This document shows, in pieces, positions 11,128 to 22,082 of a stretch of DNA of 64,000 nucleotides (positions are counted from its first letter, which is position 1; every line of letters starts with the position of its first letter). Origin of the DNA: Callipepla californica brunnescens (taxonomy: Eukaryota > Chordata > Aves > Galliformes > Odontophoridae); NCBI GenBank assembly GCA_023055505.1, contig JALIRH010000062.1, positions 2,297,115-2,361,114 of the forward strand. Reading direction: 5' to 3'. A model generated the notes under the pieces. That model saw only the letters and a list, made by a program, of their open reading frames with translations, was not told the DNA's origin and did not search any database. Position numbers and translations under genes: made by a program.

Positions 11128-12072
11128 TGATGTCTGCTGGAAGGACTGTCTAGGAGATTTCTGGGACATACTGGAAATAATTTACTGGTGGATAGAAACC
11201 ACAAACTGATAAAGAGTTGCCAGTTGGACCTGGTCCTCACAGGCAAAAAAGAATTAATGGAAGATGAAAAGGTTGGTCTGGGCCTGGACTACACTGATGA
11301 TCACAATGTAGAATGTAGGATTCTGAGAGAGTGAGAAAGAAAAACTTTACAACTACATCCCTTGTACTCCTGAAGATATTTTTTTTTGGTTTGGTTCGGT
11401 TTGGTTTGGTTTGTTTTTTTGCCCGGATTTCATCAGGGGACTGCCAAAGGTGGTGGAAAGAGCTGGTTCATTTCTGGAGCATCTTAGGCTGCAAGAAGGG
11501 TCCCTCCCACCCCCATAGTGCAGAAAAGCAAAAAAAACAAAAACAAACAAACAAAAAAAAAAACCGTGGCAAAAGGCATAGGAAAAAGCTACAAGAGCCA
11601 AGGCTCAGATGTAGCCAAATAAAGCATATAAGGTGAAGGGAAACAAATGGTTTCTGCGGTGAAAAGAAGTCAGCTGATCTATTGCTCGGTGGGGAAAGCA
11701 ATTTAGTAACAGAAGTATTTTTTGCCTTGGTCTTCATTAGGAAAGTCTGCAGCCCTCAGGTCTGCCAGCTCCCTGAGCTACTAAGCATGTGATGGGGGTG
11801 TGAAGCAGTACCTGAAGGGGAGATCTGAGAATGACCACACAGGATACATCAAAATACAGTGAGAGAGATTCATCACCCTGTATCATCTTTAGAAAGTCGC
11901 AGTAATCAGGCAGATTACTGATGATCGTAAAAAGAGCAAGAGGAGGGATTCAAGAAGCTACATCATGTCAGTCAGTCTTCTGTCTGTGGAATAAGCTGGA
12001 TCAAACTATCCTCTAAGTCCTCACTGAACACATGAAAGACAAGAGGCTGACTGGTTTTCTCAAAAGCAGTGT
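11128..12072 (+). mobile_element. CR1 LINE internal fragment: endonuclease C-term to start of RT
   Basis: Starts with D-V-C-W-K-like text (11128) and R-R-F-L-like residues. It continues with a readable L-D-L-V-L-T segment at about 11228-11247 and T-D-D-H at 11293-11304, corresponding to the S-D-H catalytic motif of the APE-type endonuclease. After decayed linker sequence (with two embedded simple repeats) an E-V-F-F-A-L-V-F-like stretch appears at about 11710-11740. Then comes KK-K-S-K-R-like text and an N-Y-x-x-V-S-L-like segment near 11935-11985, which is the entry to the RT domain. It stops at about 12072 inside the RT. No CR1 3' tail follows, so this is a fragment separated from its 3' end. 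Confidence 0.78.
11380..11564. repeat. Two simple repeats embedded in a CR1 copy
   Basis: (GGTTT)n plus T runs at 11380-11421 and A/C-rich CAAA tracts at 11528-11564. Both interrupt the CR1 linker and break its frame. Three overlapping 80-100-codon frames here come from the low complexity. Confidence 0.8.
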
Positions 12073-12778
12073 TAGTATCAGAAAAAGAATTTAAAAAATG
12101 GTTTGTTGATAAGAGTAACAGAAATTGTTACAAATTTTCTGCTTACTTTACCCAGATTTATTTCATACTGACTAGAACAACTAAAATGAAAAATAGAATA
12201 AAACAGTTAAGATACCTTTATCCTTTTAACCGTTTGTTGTTGTTGTTGTTTTGTTTTGTTTTGTTTCCAATGCAATATACTTTAATTCTATCCAGATTTT
12301 GGAATAGTGTTGAAATATCAGTTTAATCAGGACATTCACTAAACCAGAGAAAAAAAGTGACTTCAGAAATAACATTACAGAGATAGAGTTTGATAGAGAG
12401 ATACAAAGTTAGATAGATAGAGAGATACAGAGTTTGCAAACATTTCTTTGTATCTTTAGAGAGAATCTATACTTTTCAGAAATGAGCTTTCTGTAAGGAA
12501 TGGTACAGCAGTTCAGCAAAAGTGAACCAAAAGCAATTTTCTTGAAAGGACCACTAATTTTAGCCATATGGTTTGTTAAGAAGTGACCTTTGCAAAAATA
12601 AGTCTTCCAGTTTATTATTCCACATCCACTGCTAAAACAACTTCAAGAAACTGTCCATAGAATTATATAACTGGTTTTGATCCTGGTTAGAGTACTTGGG
12701 TACAGTTTATTTACAGATAATATATTGCCAGTGAACTTTTCTAAGACACTGTTAAAGCCAGACAACAGCCCTGGACTT
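12073..12778. other. AT-rich non-coding stretch
   Basis: Contains (TTG)n/(TTTTG)n at 12233-12266 and an imperfect GATA/GAGATA repeat at about 12381-12432. No gene seen. Confidence 0.6.
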
Positions 12779-13812
12779 CATAGAATCATAGAATGGTTTG
12801 GGTTGGAAGAGACATTTAAGATCATTTAGTTCCGACCCTTCTTCTACAGGCAGGGATGCCTCCTACTAGACCAGGTTGCTCAAAGCCCCATACTGCCTGA
12901 CCATGAATGTTTCCAGGGAGTAGATGTCCACAACCTTGCTAGGCAATCTGTTTCTGCATCTCACAACCCCCACAGTAAAGAGTTTCTTCCTATTATCTAG
13001 TCTAAATCTACCTTCATCCAGTTTAAACCATTTCTGTTTAAACTTGTTCTGTCACTACCTGCCCTTATAAAAAGTTCCTCTCCAGTTTCTCCGTAGGCCT
13101 CCCAATACTGGAAGGCCACTATAAGGTCTCTTGGGAGCTTTCTCTCCTATTAGTTGATGAGCCCCAACTCTCTCAGCCTGTTCCTGGGAGGTGCTCCAGC
13201 CCTCTGATTATCTTCATGGCTCTCTTATGGACCTACTCCAACAGCTTCATGTCCTTCTTGGGCTGGGTTTGCCCAAACTGGACACAGTACTCCAGGTGAT
13301 GTCTTATGAGAGCAGAGTATCATTTCCCTTGACCTGCTGGTCACAATTCTCTTACTGCAACCAGGATATGGTTGACCTTCTGGGCTGCAAGGGCATATTG
13401 GCAGCTCATGTTGAGTCTTTCATCAGCTGACACCTCCAGATCCTTTCAACAGCTGCTGTCAAGCCATTGTATGTCCAACCTGCATTCGTGTTGAGATAGC
13501 TCCAACCAAGGTACAGGACTTTGCACTTGGCCTTAAGGAATTTTATAAAGTTGATGTAGACCCACCCCTCAAGCCTATTCAGGTCCCAGTGGATGGCACC
13601 CCTTTCCCCTAGCATGTCAGGGTGTCATCCTCAAACTTGCTGAGGCTGTACTTGATCCCACTGTCCATGTTGCCTACAAGGATATTAAATAACACCAGTC
13701 CCAACACTGAACCCCAAGAAATGTCACCAGTTTCTATTTGGATGTTGTGCCACTGATCAAAACTTTCTGAGTGTGACCATCCAGCCAATTCCTTATCCAG
13801 TGAGTGGATCCA
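12779..13812 (-). mobile_element. CR1 LINE, 1.03 kb 3' portion with complete tail
   Basis: The tail octamers (rc of ATTCTATG) begin at 12779. Going right one meets, in reverse, the full CR1 3' region and ORF2 C-terminus without large gaps: rc of GTCCAACC-type text, then the classic segment containing CTGGACACAGTACTCCAGGTG at about 13275-13297. The RT box is at 13621-13644, whose rc reads S-K-F-E-D-D-T, so the FADD alanine is Glu. The copy is 5'-truncated at about 13812, just upstream of that box. It is the longest continuous CR1 3' end on the minus strand here. Confidence 0.93.
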
Positions 13813-13849
13813 TTTTTCTGTATTTTTAACTCAAGGTAGTAGTTTTGCC

Positions 13850-14750
13850 TACTCCAGGGATCTGCGTGAAGCAGTTCTGTAGAATAAGTGCTTCAGTGGA
13901 AGAAGAGTTCGGGAAAGCTAGCTGATATTCAGGGATCACCTCTTGCAAATTCAGGAGCAGTTTATTCCAAGAATAATAAGTTAGGAAAAATGCCAGGGAA
14001 TCTGTGCGGATGGCAAAACTCAAACATTAAAAAAGAGTATAGAGAAGGTAGAAACTGAGGAAGATGACCCGGAAGGAATATAGTGGCAATGACTGGGAAT
14101 ATGCAGACACAGAAAATCCAAAGCACAGTTGGAATTGATTGAAAGGGATATCAAGGGATTTTTATGTCTGTAGCATAGGATGACTAGAGAAATTGCTAAT
14201 GACACAGGGAATGGATAAGGCAGACATTGTACACCAGGCAAAATTCTGGAGCAAAAAAGGGTTTACAATTGGCAGAAAATGATCAAGTTACATTATTGAG
14301 TAAACTGGGCATTTGTGAATTCCATAGGCCTCGATGGGTTGCATCCATGAGATGACTGATATAACTGTGAGACCACTTTCAAATGACAGTCTTATCTTCA
14401 AAAGGAAGGAGGATGTAGAGAATTACACTGTGAGAAGCAACTGAGAGATCTTAAAACCTAGAGAAATCCCGGAGTGGGAGGTAGAGGATGGGTGACTTAT
14501 TTAATACAGATAAATAATTGAAAGGAGGATGCAGAGAATTTGGAGCTATGCTCTTTTCAGTGGTACTCCATAACAGGAAAAGAGGCAATGGGCACAAATG
14601 GTAACATAAGTGGTGCAGTATGAACAACAGGAAAGATTTTAGTACTCTCTAGTAGACTGAGCAATGGCATATCTTGCTCTGAGAAGTTGTGGCGAATCTG
14701 CTTGACAAAGATGACCTCCAGACATTTCCCATTTCAACAGTTCTGAGACT
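13850..14750 (+). mobile_element. CR1 LINE, heavily deleted, with 3' end
   Basis: Starts just beyond the 5' break of the neighbouring minus-strand CR1. It matches the region after the CR1 endonuclease (GGGATCACCTCTTGCAA near 13934, A-K-L-K-like codons near 14010-14030, E-E-Y-like near 14075). D-G-L-H-P, the start of the RT domain, is at 14333-14347, and K-K-E-D-like residues are near 14400-14415. The RT core is missing. From about 14520 the text is the ORF2 C-terminal part (CTCTTTTCAGTGGTnCTCC, AGAGGCAATGGGCACAAA). It ends in a short decayed tail (AGATGACCTCCAGA... to 14750). Confidence 0.8.
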
Positions 14751-14752
14751 GC

Positions 14753-15318
14753 AACTTATGATAATTTGATCAATCATCAACATATTTATTTATGCCATGT
14801 GAACCTTCATCAATGTTCCTAAATTTAAGCTCCTTGAGTGGCTAACCCAACCAGACAAATAATATATTTCAGTATGAAAACAGGTCACTCTGAAATGTAG
14901 AACCTAAAAACTTACGATAGGTCAAATAAAAGGCCTATCAAAGAACTCTACTTTAACAAGAAAGACTGTCTATAAAACAAACATATTTTTCTATGATATA
15001 TTATTTTACTTTCAGTTCATAAGAACAGAAAGAAGTTATCAAGTTGCATATGGCAGGGTCATTTGGGAAAACATACTTGGTATTTGCTGATGCTTCTATA
15101 AATTAATAGTGGTTAAGAAGCTATGTTTAGCGTTGAGTAATTCTATGACTTTCATTTACTTTGAAATATTTGTATTTCAAATAAAAATTGTTTATTTTGT
15201 TGTTGTTTGTTTTCAGCAAAGTATGCATTTGAGCGTACAAAGGAGAGACTTAAACAATATTAAATTTATGCATAAACTGATGAATAAAGTACTTCCTCTT
15301 TGCAGAGTCACATTTTTT
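14753..15318. other. AT-rich non-coding stretch
   Basis: No repeat family or gene recognised. The 124-codon frame 15109-15483 runs from this sequence into the following CR1 tail and is not a gene. Confidence 0.6.
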
Positions 15319-15432
15319 GAGATATTCAGACCCCACCTCGATGCCTTCCAGTGCAACCTACTAGCAGGAGGGGTTAGACTAGATGATTTTCAGAAGTGCC
15401 TTCCAACCCCTATGATTGTATGTTTCTGTGAT
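15319..15432 (+). mobile_element. CR1 LINE 3' tail
   Basis: E-I-F-(R)-P-H-L-D-A-like codons at 15319-15350 are followed by GGAGGGGTTAGACTAGATGATTTTC and a decayed GTCCCTTCCAACCCC and ATTCTGTG-like end. A strongly 5'-truncated copy of about 115 bp. Confidence 0.88.
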
Positions 15433-15984
15433 CAAAACAACAGAGAAGGACAGGAGTTGCTGACATGCAAAAGCCTTTATTGACACCAGCTTTCAGATAT
15501 TCTTGTTTTGCAAATACTTAAACACTTAAAATATTCCCAATATTTAATATTGAAAGTGAAAGGACTCAAAAGATATTTAGGCAATATTTTCTTTAAAATG
15601 CTTGCATTATTTTGAGATTAAAATCATTGACTTTTGGGGGGATTGTAACAAAATTTTGTTATCTTTTGCCAAATGCTATGAAAAACATGAAGAATTTCCT
15701 TAGGACCAATAAGTTTTGTCCATCAATCTGAGAACTACAGTGTAAAGTATTTTAGACAAGCACAGATTCTACTTTTTGCCTGTCCTATTTAGTTTAGGAC
15801 AGTTTAGAGTATTGTTTCCTCCACATAAATAAACAAACAATTCTACATTTAAAACCTGCAACTAGGAAGGAATTAAACTATTAGTTGTAAGAGTCCCTCA
15901 TAACAGACTTCTGCTGTTTCAGTATGCAAAAATTCAATGTTGTTAAGAGGCGACAAAGCAGAAAAATGATCCACTTGCATGACA

Positions 15985-16076
15985 TTAAAGCAAGAGAAAA
16001 AGGGAAGAGAGGGAAAAAGGATATAGGAAGAGTTAAAAGAAGAGGAAGTGGGAGAGCAAGGGAAAGTAAGAAAGTG
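15985..16076 (+). repeat. Purine-rich (GA) tract
   Basis: About 90 bp that is nearly all A and G on the plus strand with only scattered T and C, in an otherwise AT-rich region. The 109-codon minus frame 15881-16210 reads Leu/Phe/Ser/Pro-rich through it and looks like a by-product. Confidence 0.7.
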
Positions 16077-16748
16077 TAAATTTTAGCCTGGCTTTTCAAT
16101 GAGGCGACTTGGTATTCTGAAAGTCCCTTGAAGCAGAATCTTTGTGTATTTGGCCCACAGATTGTTCTAAAGTAAAGCTTATCACAGTGCACTTTAAAAT
16201 GTTTTCCCACAGTGTTAACAATACAAAATGTTTCACTGGGTCTCTGAACAGCAGAATTGATTCATATAATAAAGGTTTCTGTCAAGCTGCGACAAATTCA
16301 ATGTTTTCTAGGCACTGTAGCTGAGAAGAGAAATGCCTAATGCGCAACTGAAAAACAGTTGATTTATATACCACCATAAATGTTCTAATATTTGTTTAAT
16401 TGTTATCTCAGTAAACAGTCCATGAAATTACTTTCAATTTAACATTTGAATCAATATTGGATTTAGAGGAGGATGGAATTAATACTAATTGTTTAGTTTT
16501 TGGCAATTACAACAGTAGAACTGAAATACATTTAATCAGCCTCTACAGATTTTCTAAAACAGTTTATGGGATCACATAATTCCTATTAATAATTTTAAAG
16601 TCTTATACGAAAGCCTCCATATATTTTATAACTTAGATAACATATTTTTGTTTGCTTTGTTTTGCATTTGACTTTGTTTGCTATACTTTCTTTATTTTTA
16701 TTTTTATCTTATATTTAAGTATTACTCTGTAATATATTATATTATAGG

Positions 16749-16777
16749 TATTCATTATATTATTTATATAATGAATA
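16749..16777. repeat. 11-bp inverted repeat with 7-nt loop
   Basis: Left arm 16749-16759 and right arm 16767-16777 are perfect reverse complements (TATTCATTATA / TATAATGAATA), wholly A/T rich apart from one C/G pair. It may be chance in AT-rich DNA. Confidence 0.85.
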
Positions 16778-17584
16778 AGAATTACTACTACTAATAAATA
16801 ATTATTATATATAATTATCTATTGATATGCTCAGGAAAAAAATAAATTCATATTGATAACACAATATAAGTTAAGAATTTCTACTTCTAATTCGACTTTC
16901 TACTGAAAGGGTGAGCACTGTAACAACATTCCAAAGTTCATCTTTCAGTCAGAAGTAGTTCATGACTGTATGATTATATTCATTAGAATTAATAACAAGA
17001 AATCTAAAACGCAGTAAATAGGCCTAGAATCTGATGTTTTAAAATCCTTTGTGTATGAAGAAGACTAAGAGATAAATAATTTTTTCTTTTTTTGGGGGGA
17101 AGGGGGGGTTGTTATAAATAAGCAGTAAAACTAATATACTGGATTATTGTTTGGGATTCTGATTTAGGAGTGGAGAAGGCTTGTTATTGTTGTTGCTTTT
17201 TGTTTCTTTGTTTAAATAACCAATTTCTATTACAAGTCTTGAAGTATTCCACAGAAATATATGTTAAACATAATGCTCATTTTTAGTAAATAGAGAGGAT
17301 TTTGTGCATAACACCATTTAATCCAATTTAGCTCACTCCATTAACTGAGTTTGAATGCTTATTTTTTGTACTTTTAATGTATAAACACTTACTTGTAAGT
17401 AAAAAATAATCAGGTAGAAGCTCAAATACTCAGCCTTCTGCTGGCTGCACTTTTAAATGAAAATACTGATAAAAGATTTGAATTTTTAATGATAATCTGT
17501 AAAAAATGCTAATGTTTGTCAAATTTGAAAAGAAAGTTTGAAAATTCTAGGTAAATTATTTATTATAATGGAAAAGTACACAGA

Positions 17585-17645
17585 TTTTATTTTATTTTAT
17601 TTTATTTTATTTTATTTTATTTTATTTTATTTTATTTTATTTTAT
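17585..17645. repeat. (TTTTA)n microsatellite, about 12 units
   Basis: A perfect pentanucleotide array of about 61 bp; a good length-polymorphism candidate. Confidence 0.97.
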
Positions 17646-18525
17646 TGAAGAGGGAAAATAGTAAGTAAACATGAAGGAAGGAATCAAAGCCTGAAAAAAA
17701 CACAGATGCCTTAATTCTCCTTAGCAATGTACTCACTAATCCTGCCAAATAACCATATTACTTTTTACCCCTTAGTAAACCTAATCAGTTGGTTACTAGA
17801 GAAATGAAAGAAAGAGTAAACTATTTTCTATTTTCACTAGAAATATTTCTACAAAATGGCAAACAATTTTTTCCTCCTGGAGTCTATGTTATTCATGCAG
17901 GGGAACATACAGACATGCAAGATTTTATTAGTATATAATTAGTTTAAAATCATAAGTTTATATTTTTTGATCTTGCTGTTCATCAGCATTGAAAGGACTT
18001 GTATAAACAACTAATTTTTTAGTTGATTGGATTAGAAGCATAACAACTGGATACACAGTTCTCAGTGAATCATCTACCCTCTTTCTTCCCATATTTTGAT
18101 TATTTTTGGTTATTTTTGCTATTTTTAATTCACTAGCTTGAGGATCTGCGTCAAGAATTTGCTTACTCTACTGATTCTGTTAGAAAGATAAGCAAAATTC
18201 AGGATAAGTGTTTGGAAAGTTAACTAGATTTTTGTCTCTTGGAGACAGAAATTTAAAAGGCACAAGATTACGTACTTTAGGAAAATGTTACATGTATTCA
18301 TATTGTTAGAGACATAATTTCTAAATATTAGATAATCTGCTTTTCAATCAGAATTTATTTTCTATGAAACATAAACATGTTTATATGTTCAAAAATGTTT
18401 GTCTCTTAATTTCTTCTATCCAAAGCCACAAGAAAATAAAAATTCCTATTATGCAAAAAGCTGTTACATCTTAATATTTCATTACCCACTGCCTTCCATC
18501 TCACATTTCTGGGCTTCCCAGACCA

Positions 18526-18692
18526 TAGCAAAAACAAAAACAAAAACACCAAAAACAAGAACAAAAAAAAAAAAAAAGAAAAAGAAACAGAAAACAGAAA
18601 CAAAAACAAGCAAACAAAAACAAAAACAAACAAAAACAAAAACAAAAAGAAACAAAAAACAGAAACAAAAACAACAAACAAACAAAAACAAA
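18526..18692 (+). repeat. A/C-rich (CAAAA)n-type low-complexity tract, 167 bp
   Basis: Consists almost only of A and C (some G) in variable units CAAAAA, CAAA, AAGAA, GAAACA, with an A run of 15 at about 18566-18580. T is nearly absent on the plus strand, giving strong strand asymmetry. Stop codons are therefore rare in all three minus frames (65, 69 and 134 codons) and in one plus frame (118 codons), none of which is a gene. Confidence 0.95.
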
Positions 18693-20401
18693 GGTCAAGA
18701 TGATGATAATTCACTGTTATCTTGGCTGCAAAATAAGTTTGAGAAAAGACTTTGAAAAGCTTTAAGGTACTGAAAAGACTATTGAATAACAATAAAAATA
18801 TATCTATCAATCTGTCTATGGATATGAGTGTAACTTACAGTACCTGCATTGAAAACATAACCCCCCCCAAAAAAAGACATCAGAATATTCCAGTATTTAA
18901 AATCTGTGAGTCTTAAATACTGTGGGAACAGCTATTAGCTAATAGATGGATTGACTTAGTTGATGGATCTAAGATTGCAGAAATTAAACTGTGGTCTATT
19001 TTCTTTTACTCCACTCTAAGAATTGCTATTAACATTAATGAAAGCTGCACAGACAGATCAGAGTGACAGGAGACACCATGCTGCAGATAACAAAATATTC
19101 AGACACAAGGAGATGGAGGAAAAGTCAGAACAGCAGCAGCATTCATACCAGACAGGATACAGATTACAAAATGTTAAAACTAATTTTTTTCAGGTGATGA
19201 TCTGAATGCCATTACAGGAAAGAATGAGTAGTTTAGCATTCCCTTATGTGAACACTAGAAACTTTGCTAAAGGAAATTTCTTTAAGTGTGAACTTTGCAT
19301 TGTTGTTGCCTTTTTTACATAATTTATTTATTCCCTTCTTTTCCCTATCTTATTAAGGTAGGGGGAGAAAAAGACTTTCTAGAAGTCTCTTTAGTTCCTG
19401 TTGACTTTACTTTTCGATGTTGTTTCTGTGTAACTATGTCCTTTCCCTTACTCCTTGTTTCATAGTTAAGTTTTATTAGCTGAGCCACAATATTCCAGCT
19501 GCCTATATCCTCAGTTATTTGTTTCACTTGTTTCTTTCACTGTAAATCAGTGGGGAAAAAGAACAACTCAGTTCTATCATCTTAACAACAGTAATGATTT
19601 TGTTGCTGATATCTGTGTTGGTACACCTTCAATTTCTGTCTTTAGATACCATTATTCTTTCAGTTCTTTTATTTCCTATAGTACTCAAATAAGCAAAATC
19701 TGCAAATGGGTTGACAATAAAACATGATCAAAACATAGGGTTTGATTGATCCAGTTGATACATACCAAGACAAATTGCTTTGCACTGATGGAAACTCTTA
19801 AAGCATCTAGTTCCTTCAAGGAATTGAAACACATTAGTCCATGTGATCCTATTGAAACAGCAGCTTTCTGGGATAAGAAGACGTAGCTGTGCATTGTTTC
19901 ACAAATAAATGGTTATGAATTCACCATTTCAACTTGCTTCTGCACCACAAAATACTAATCAAATGAAAAGACAACTATATATACACTTAAACACCCCCCC
20001 AAACAGCTATTATATGTATTTGAATGTGTATTGAGCTGTTTTCCAGCTGCTAATATTGGTAACAACATTTATTGATGGGCCAAGTACAAAGACAATAAAA
20101 ATTTTTCTTTGTAAACTCTGAGGATAAGTTTAGTTAGATGCACTTGATTGTCTAACTAGTGCTTATTTAATTTTTAGAAATTCTGATATCCTTTTAACTT
20201 TTTAAGAGATCTGTCCTGTTTGAATATGCAGTTGATTCACTTTGAGAAGATACAATCTAAAGTCAGACAAAATATAACGTTTTTAAAATATTTTACTATT
20301 TTCTGTACAATACTATCTTCTCTTTATGTTTATTTTGTTATGTAGGTTGCTATAGGGTTACATTTTATTCATAAATATTATTTTGCATGAAAAATCTTCT
20401 A

Positions 20402-20423
20402 TTATTTATTTATTTATTTATTT
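20402..20423. repeat. (TTTA)n microsatellite
   Basis: About five and a half units. Confidence 0.9.
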
Positions 20424-21640
20424 CTAATAAAAAAGGCAAATTATTAATATAGAATGTTCTGTAGATGCAGTTTTGTAAAAGTATTTGGGAAGATCTCATT
20501 GCATTCACCTGTAATATTTCTTTCTATTCAGCTATACTCTATTCCAGAGAAAGCATGCAGGCTGCCAATCTTGTCTTTGTTGGCAGACAGGTAAGAATTT
20601 ACAGAATGGTAAAATAATGAGGTCAGAGTACCCAAGAATCACCTTTCTTAGTTTTCACACAATTAAAGGGTATTCTTCTGTCAACAATATCTGAATTTGC
20701 ACCTACTGGTATCTCTTTGTGTCTCCAGCATCCAGGAGAAATCATGAATAGCATACAATCTTACGTACATACATCTTAAAGAGTGAGAAGCACAGTCTTC
20801 CTTTTACTCCTGAGTAAGCCCAGCTTATACATTTTGCATCTCCTTCTCTCCACTGAATAAAGGGCAGCTCAGATTCTAACAACAGATAACTGAAAAACTC
20901 TTTCTAACTTGTAGTGAAGAAAAATATTTTGGATGAGAATCATTATCCAACAGGATCTGGTCACTAAAATAATCTTTTATCCAACTGTGCGTGAGAAAAG
21001 GAAATATGTTTTTGGATGCTTTTCGCCAAAATTCCTTTTGAACAACTCCATTCAAGTTGTTATTAAATATCTCCTAAGTACATTCCATAAATGTTTTCCT
21101 AGATATTTTCTCACTGCTCAGAGGTTGTGCATGGAGATTCAGATTTTCTCAGCCTTGTGACCAAACAGATATGCACAAATAGAGGGTGAGAATAGCTCAC
21201 AGTTGAAGTTTTTCAACTCTTTCTTAGTTTTTCCTACTAGACAAGCAAAGGAGAACAACAAAAAAGAAAACAAACTAACAAACTAAAACACACAAAATTT
21301 CCCCTTTACAAATGAACAATATTATTTGAAAATGAGAACTTCCTTATATAAAGAATCCATAGATCTGGTGGTAATTGAAGACAAGAACAGAATAAACTGA
21401 TATTATACTTCCCTTGAATATTCTCTCAAGCTTGATCAGTTTTTAGCTCAAAAGTGTTTGTGTATATATTTATTTATTCATCTTTCATCTTCCATATTGT
21501 TGTTGTTTTCTTTGAAAAGATATGTGAAATTTCTGTAACCACTGCAAACTATCATAAATTCTACATTTGGGCTCTCTACTGAGTAAATTTCTCCTTGTCA
21601 TTGTTCCGTCAGTTAGTTTAACATGATGCTCTTGCACAGG

Positions 21641-22082
21641 ATCATAAAATCATTGAATCACAGAATGAATTGTGTTGCAAGGGACTTTAAAAATGTAGTT
21701 CCAACTGCTTACCATTAGCGAGATTCTCCCATCCATTAGTTCAGGCTACCTAGGGCCCAACCCAGCCTGGCCTTGAATTCCTCCAGGAATTGGGCATCTA
21801 CAGCTTTGCTGGGCAGCACGTTCGAATGCCTCCAAGTTTTTGAGTAAAGAGTTCCTGGCTAACATCTAATGTAAATCACTTCTTTAGTTCAATGCCCTTG
21901 TTCTGTCACTGTCAAAGTGTGCAAAAAGTTGGCCTTCATCCTGTTTATAAGTTCCCCTCAAGTAGCAGAAGGTTGCAATGGGGTCTCCCCAGTGACGTCA
22001 TCTTAAACTCTGTTAGTGTTCTATACCAACCATGTAATTCCTTATTTTTATCTGTTTTATGGATCGTATTTTGTTGAACAAG
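21641..22082 (-). mobile_element. CR1 LINE 3' portion
   Basis: Starts with ATCATAAAATCATTGAATCACAG, a decayed rc octamer tail. It continues through GTTGCAAGGGACTTT (rc of the CR1 AAGGTCCCTTCCAAC signature) and the C-terminal ORF2 segment, including GGGCATCTACAGCTTTGCTGGGCAGC at about 21789-21814. Sequence to 21995 is a confident match; 21996-22082 is weaker. No internal insertion seen. Confidence 0.85.

Larger units (their letters stand above)
15433..21640. other. 6.2 kb AT-rich stretch without a recognised gene or transposon
   Basis: Contains a purine-rich tract at 15985-16076, an 11-bp inverted repeat at 16749-16777, (TTTTA)n at 17585-17645, a 167-bp A/C-rich tract at 18526-18692, C runs at 18861-18868 and near 19992-20000, and (TTTA)n at 20402-20423. 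Open frames outside the A/C tract stay under about 110 codons with no recognisable motif. Confidence 0.6.

Noticed and set aside
15881..16210. 109-codon minus-strand frame rich in Leu/Pro/Ser
   Set aside because: A by-product of the purine-rich tract on the plus strand.
17094..17108. Two G runs (6 and 7) as a G-quadruplex candidate
   Set aside because: Two long runs rather than four separate ones; weak, and no regulatory context.
18399..18810. Overlapping 118-, 134-, 69- and 65-codon frames
   Set aside because: All arise from the A/C-rich low-complexity tract; compositions are Lys/Thr/Gln- or Phe/Leu/Cys/Val-only.
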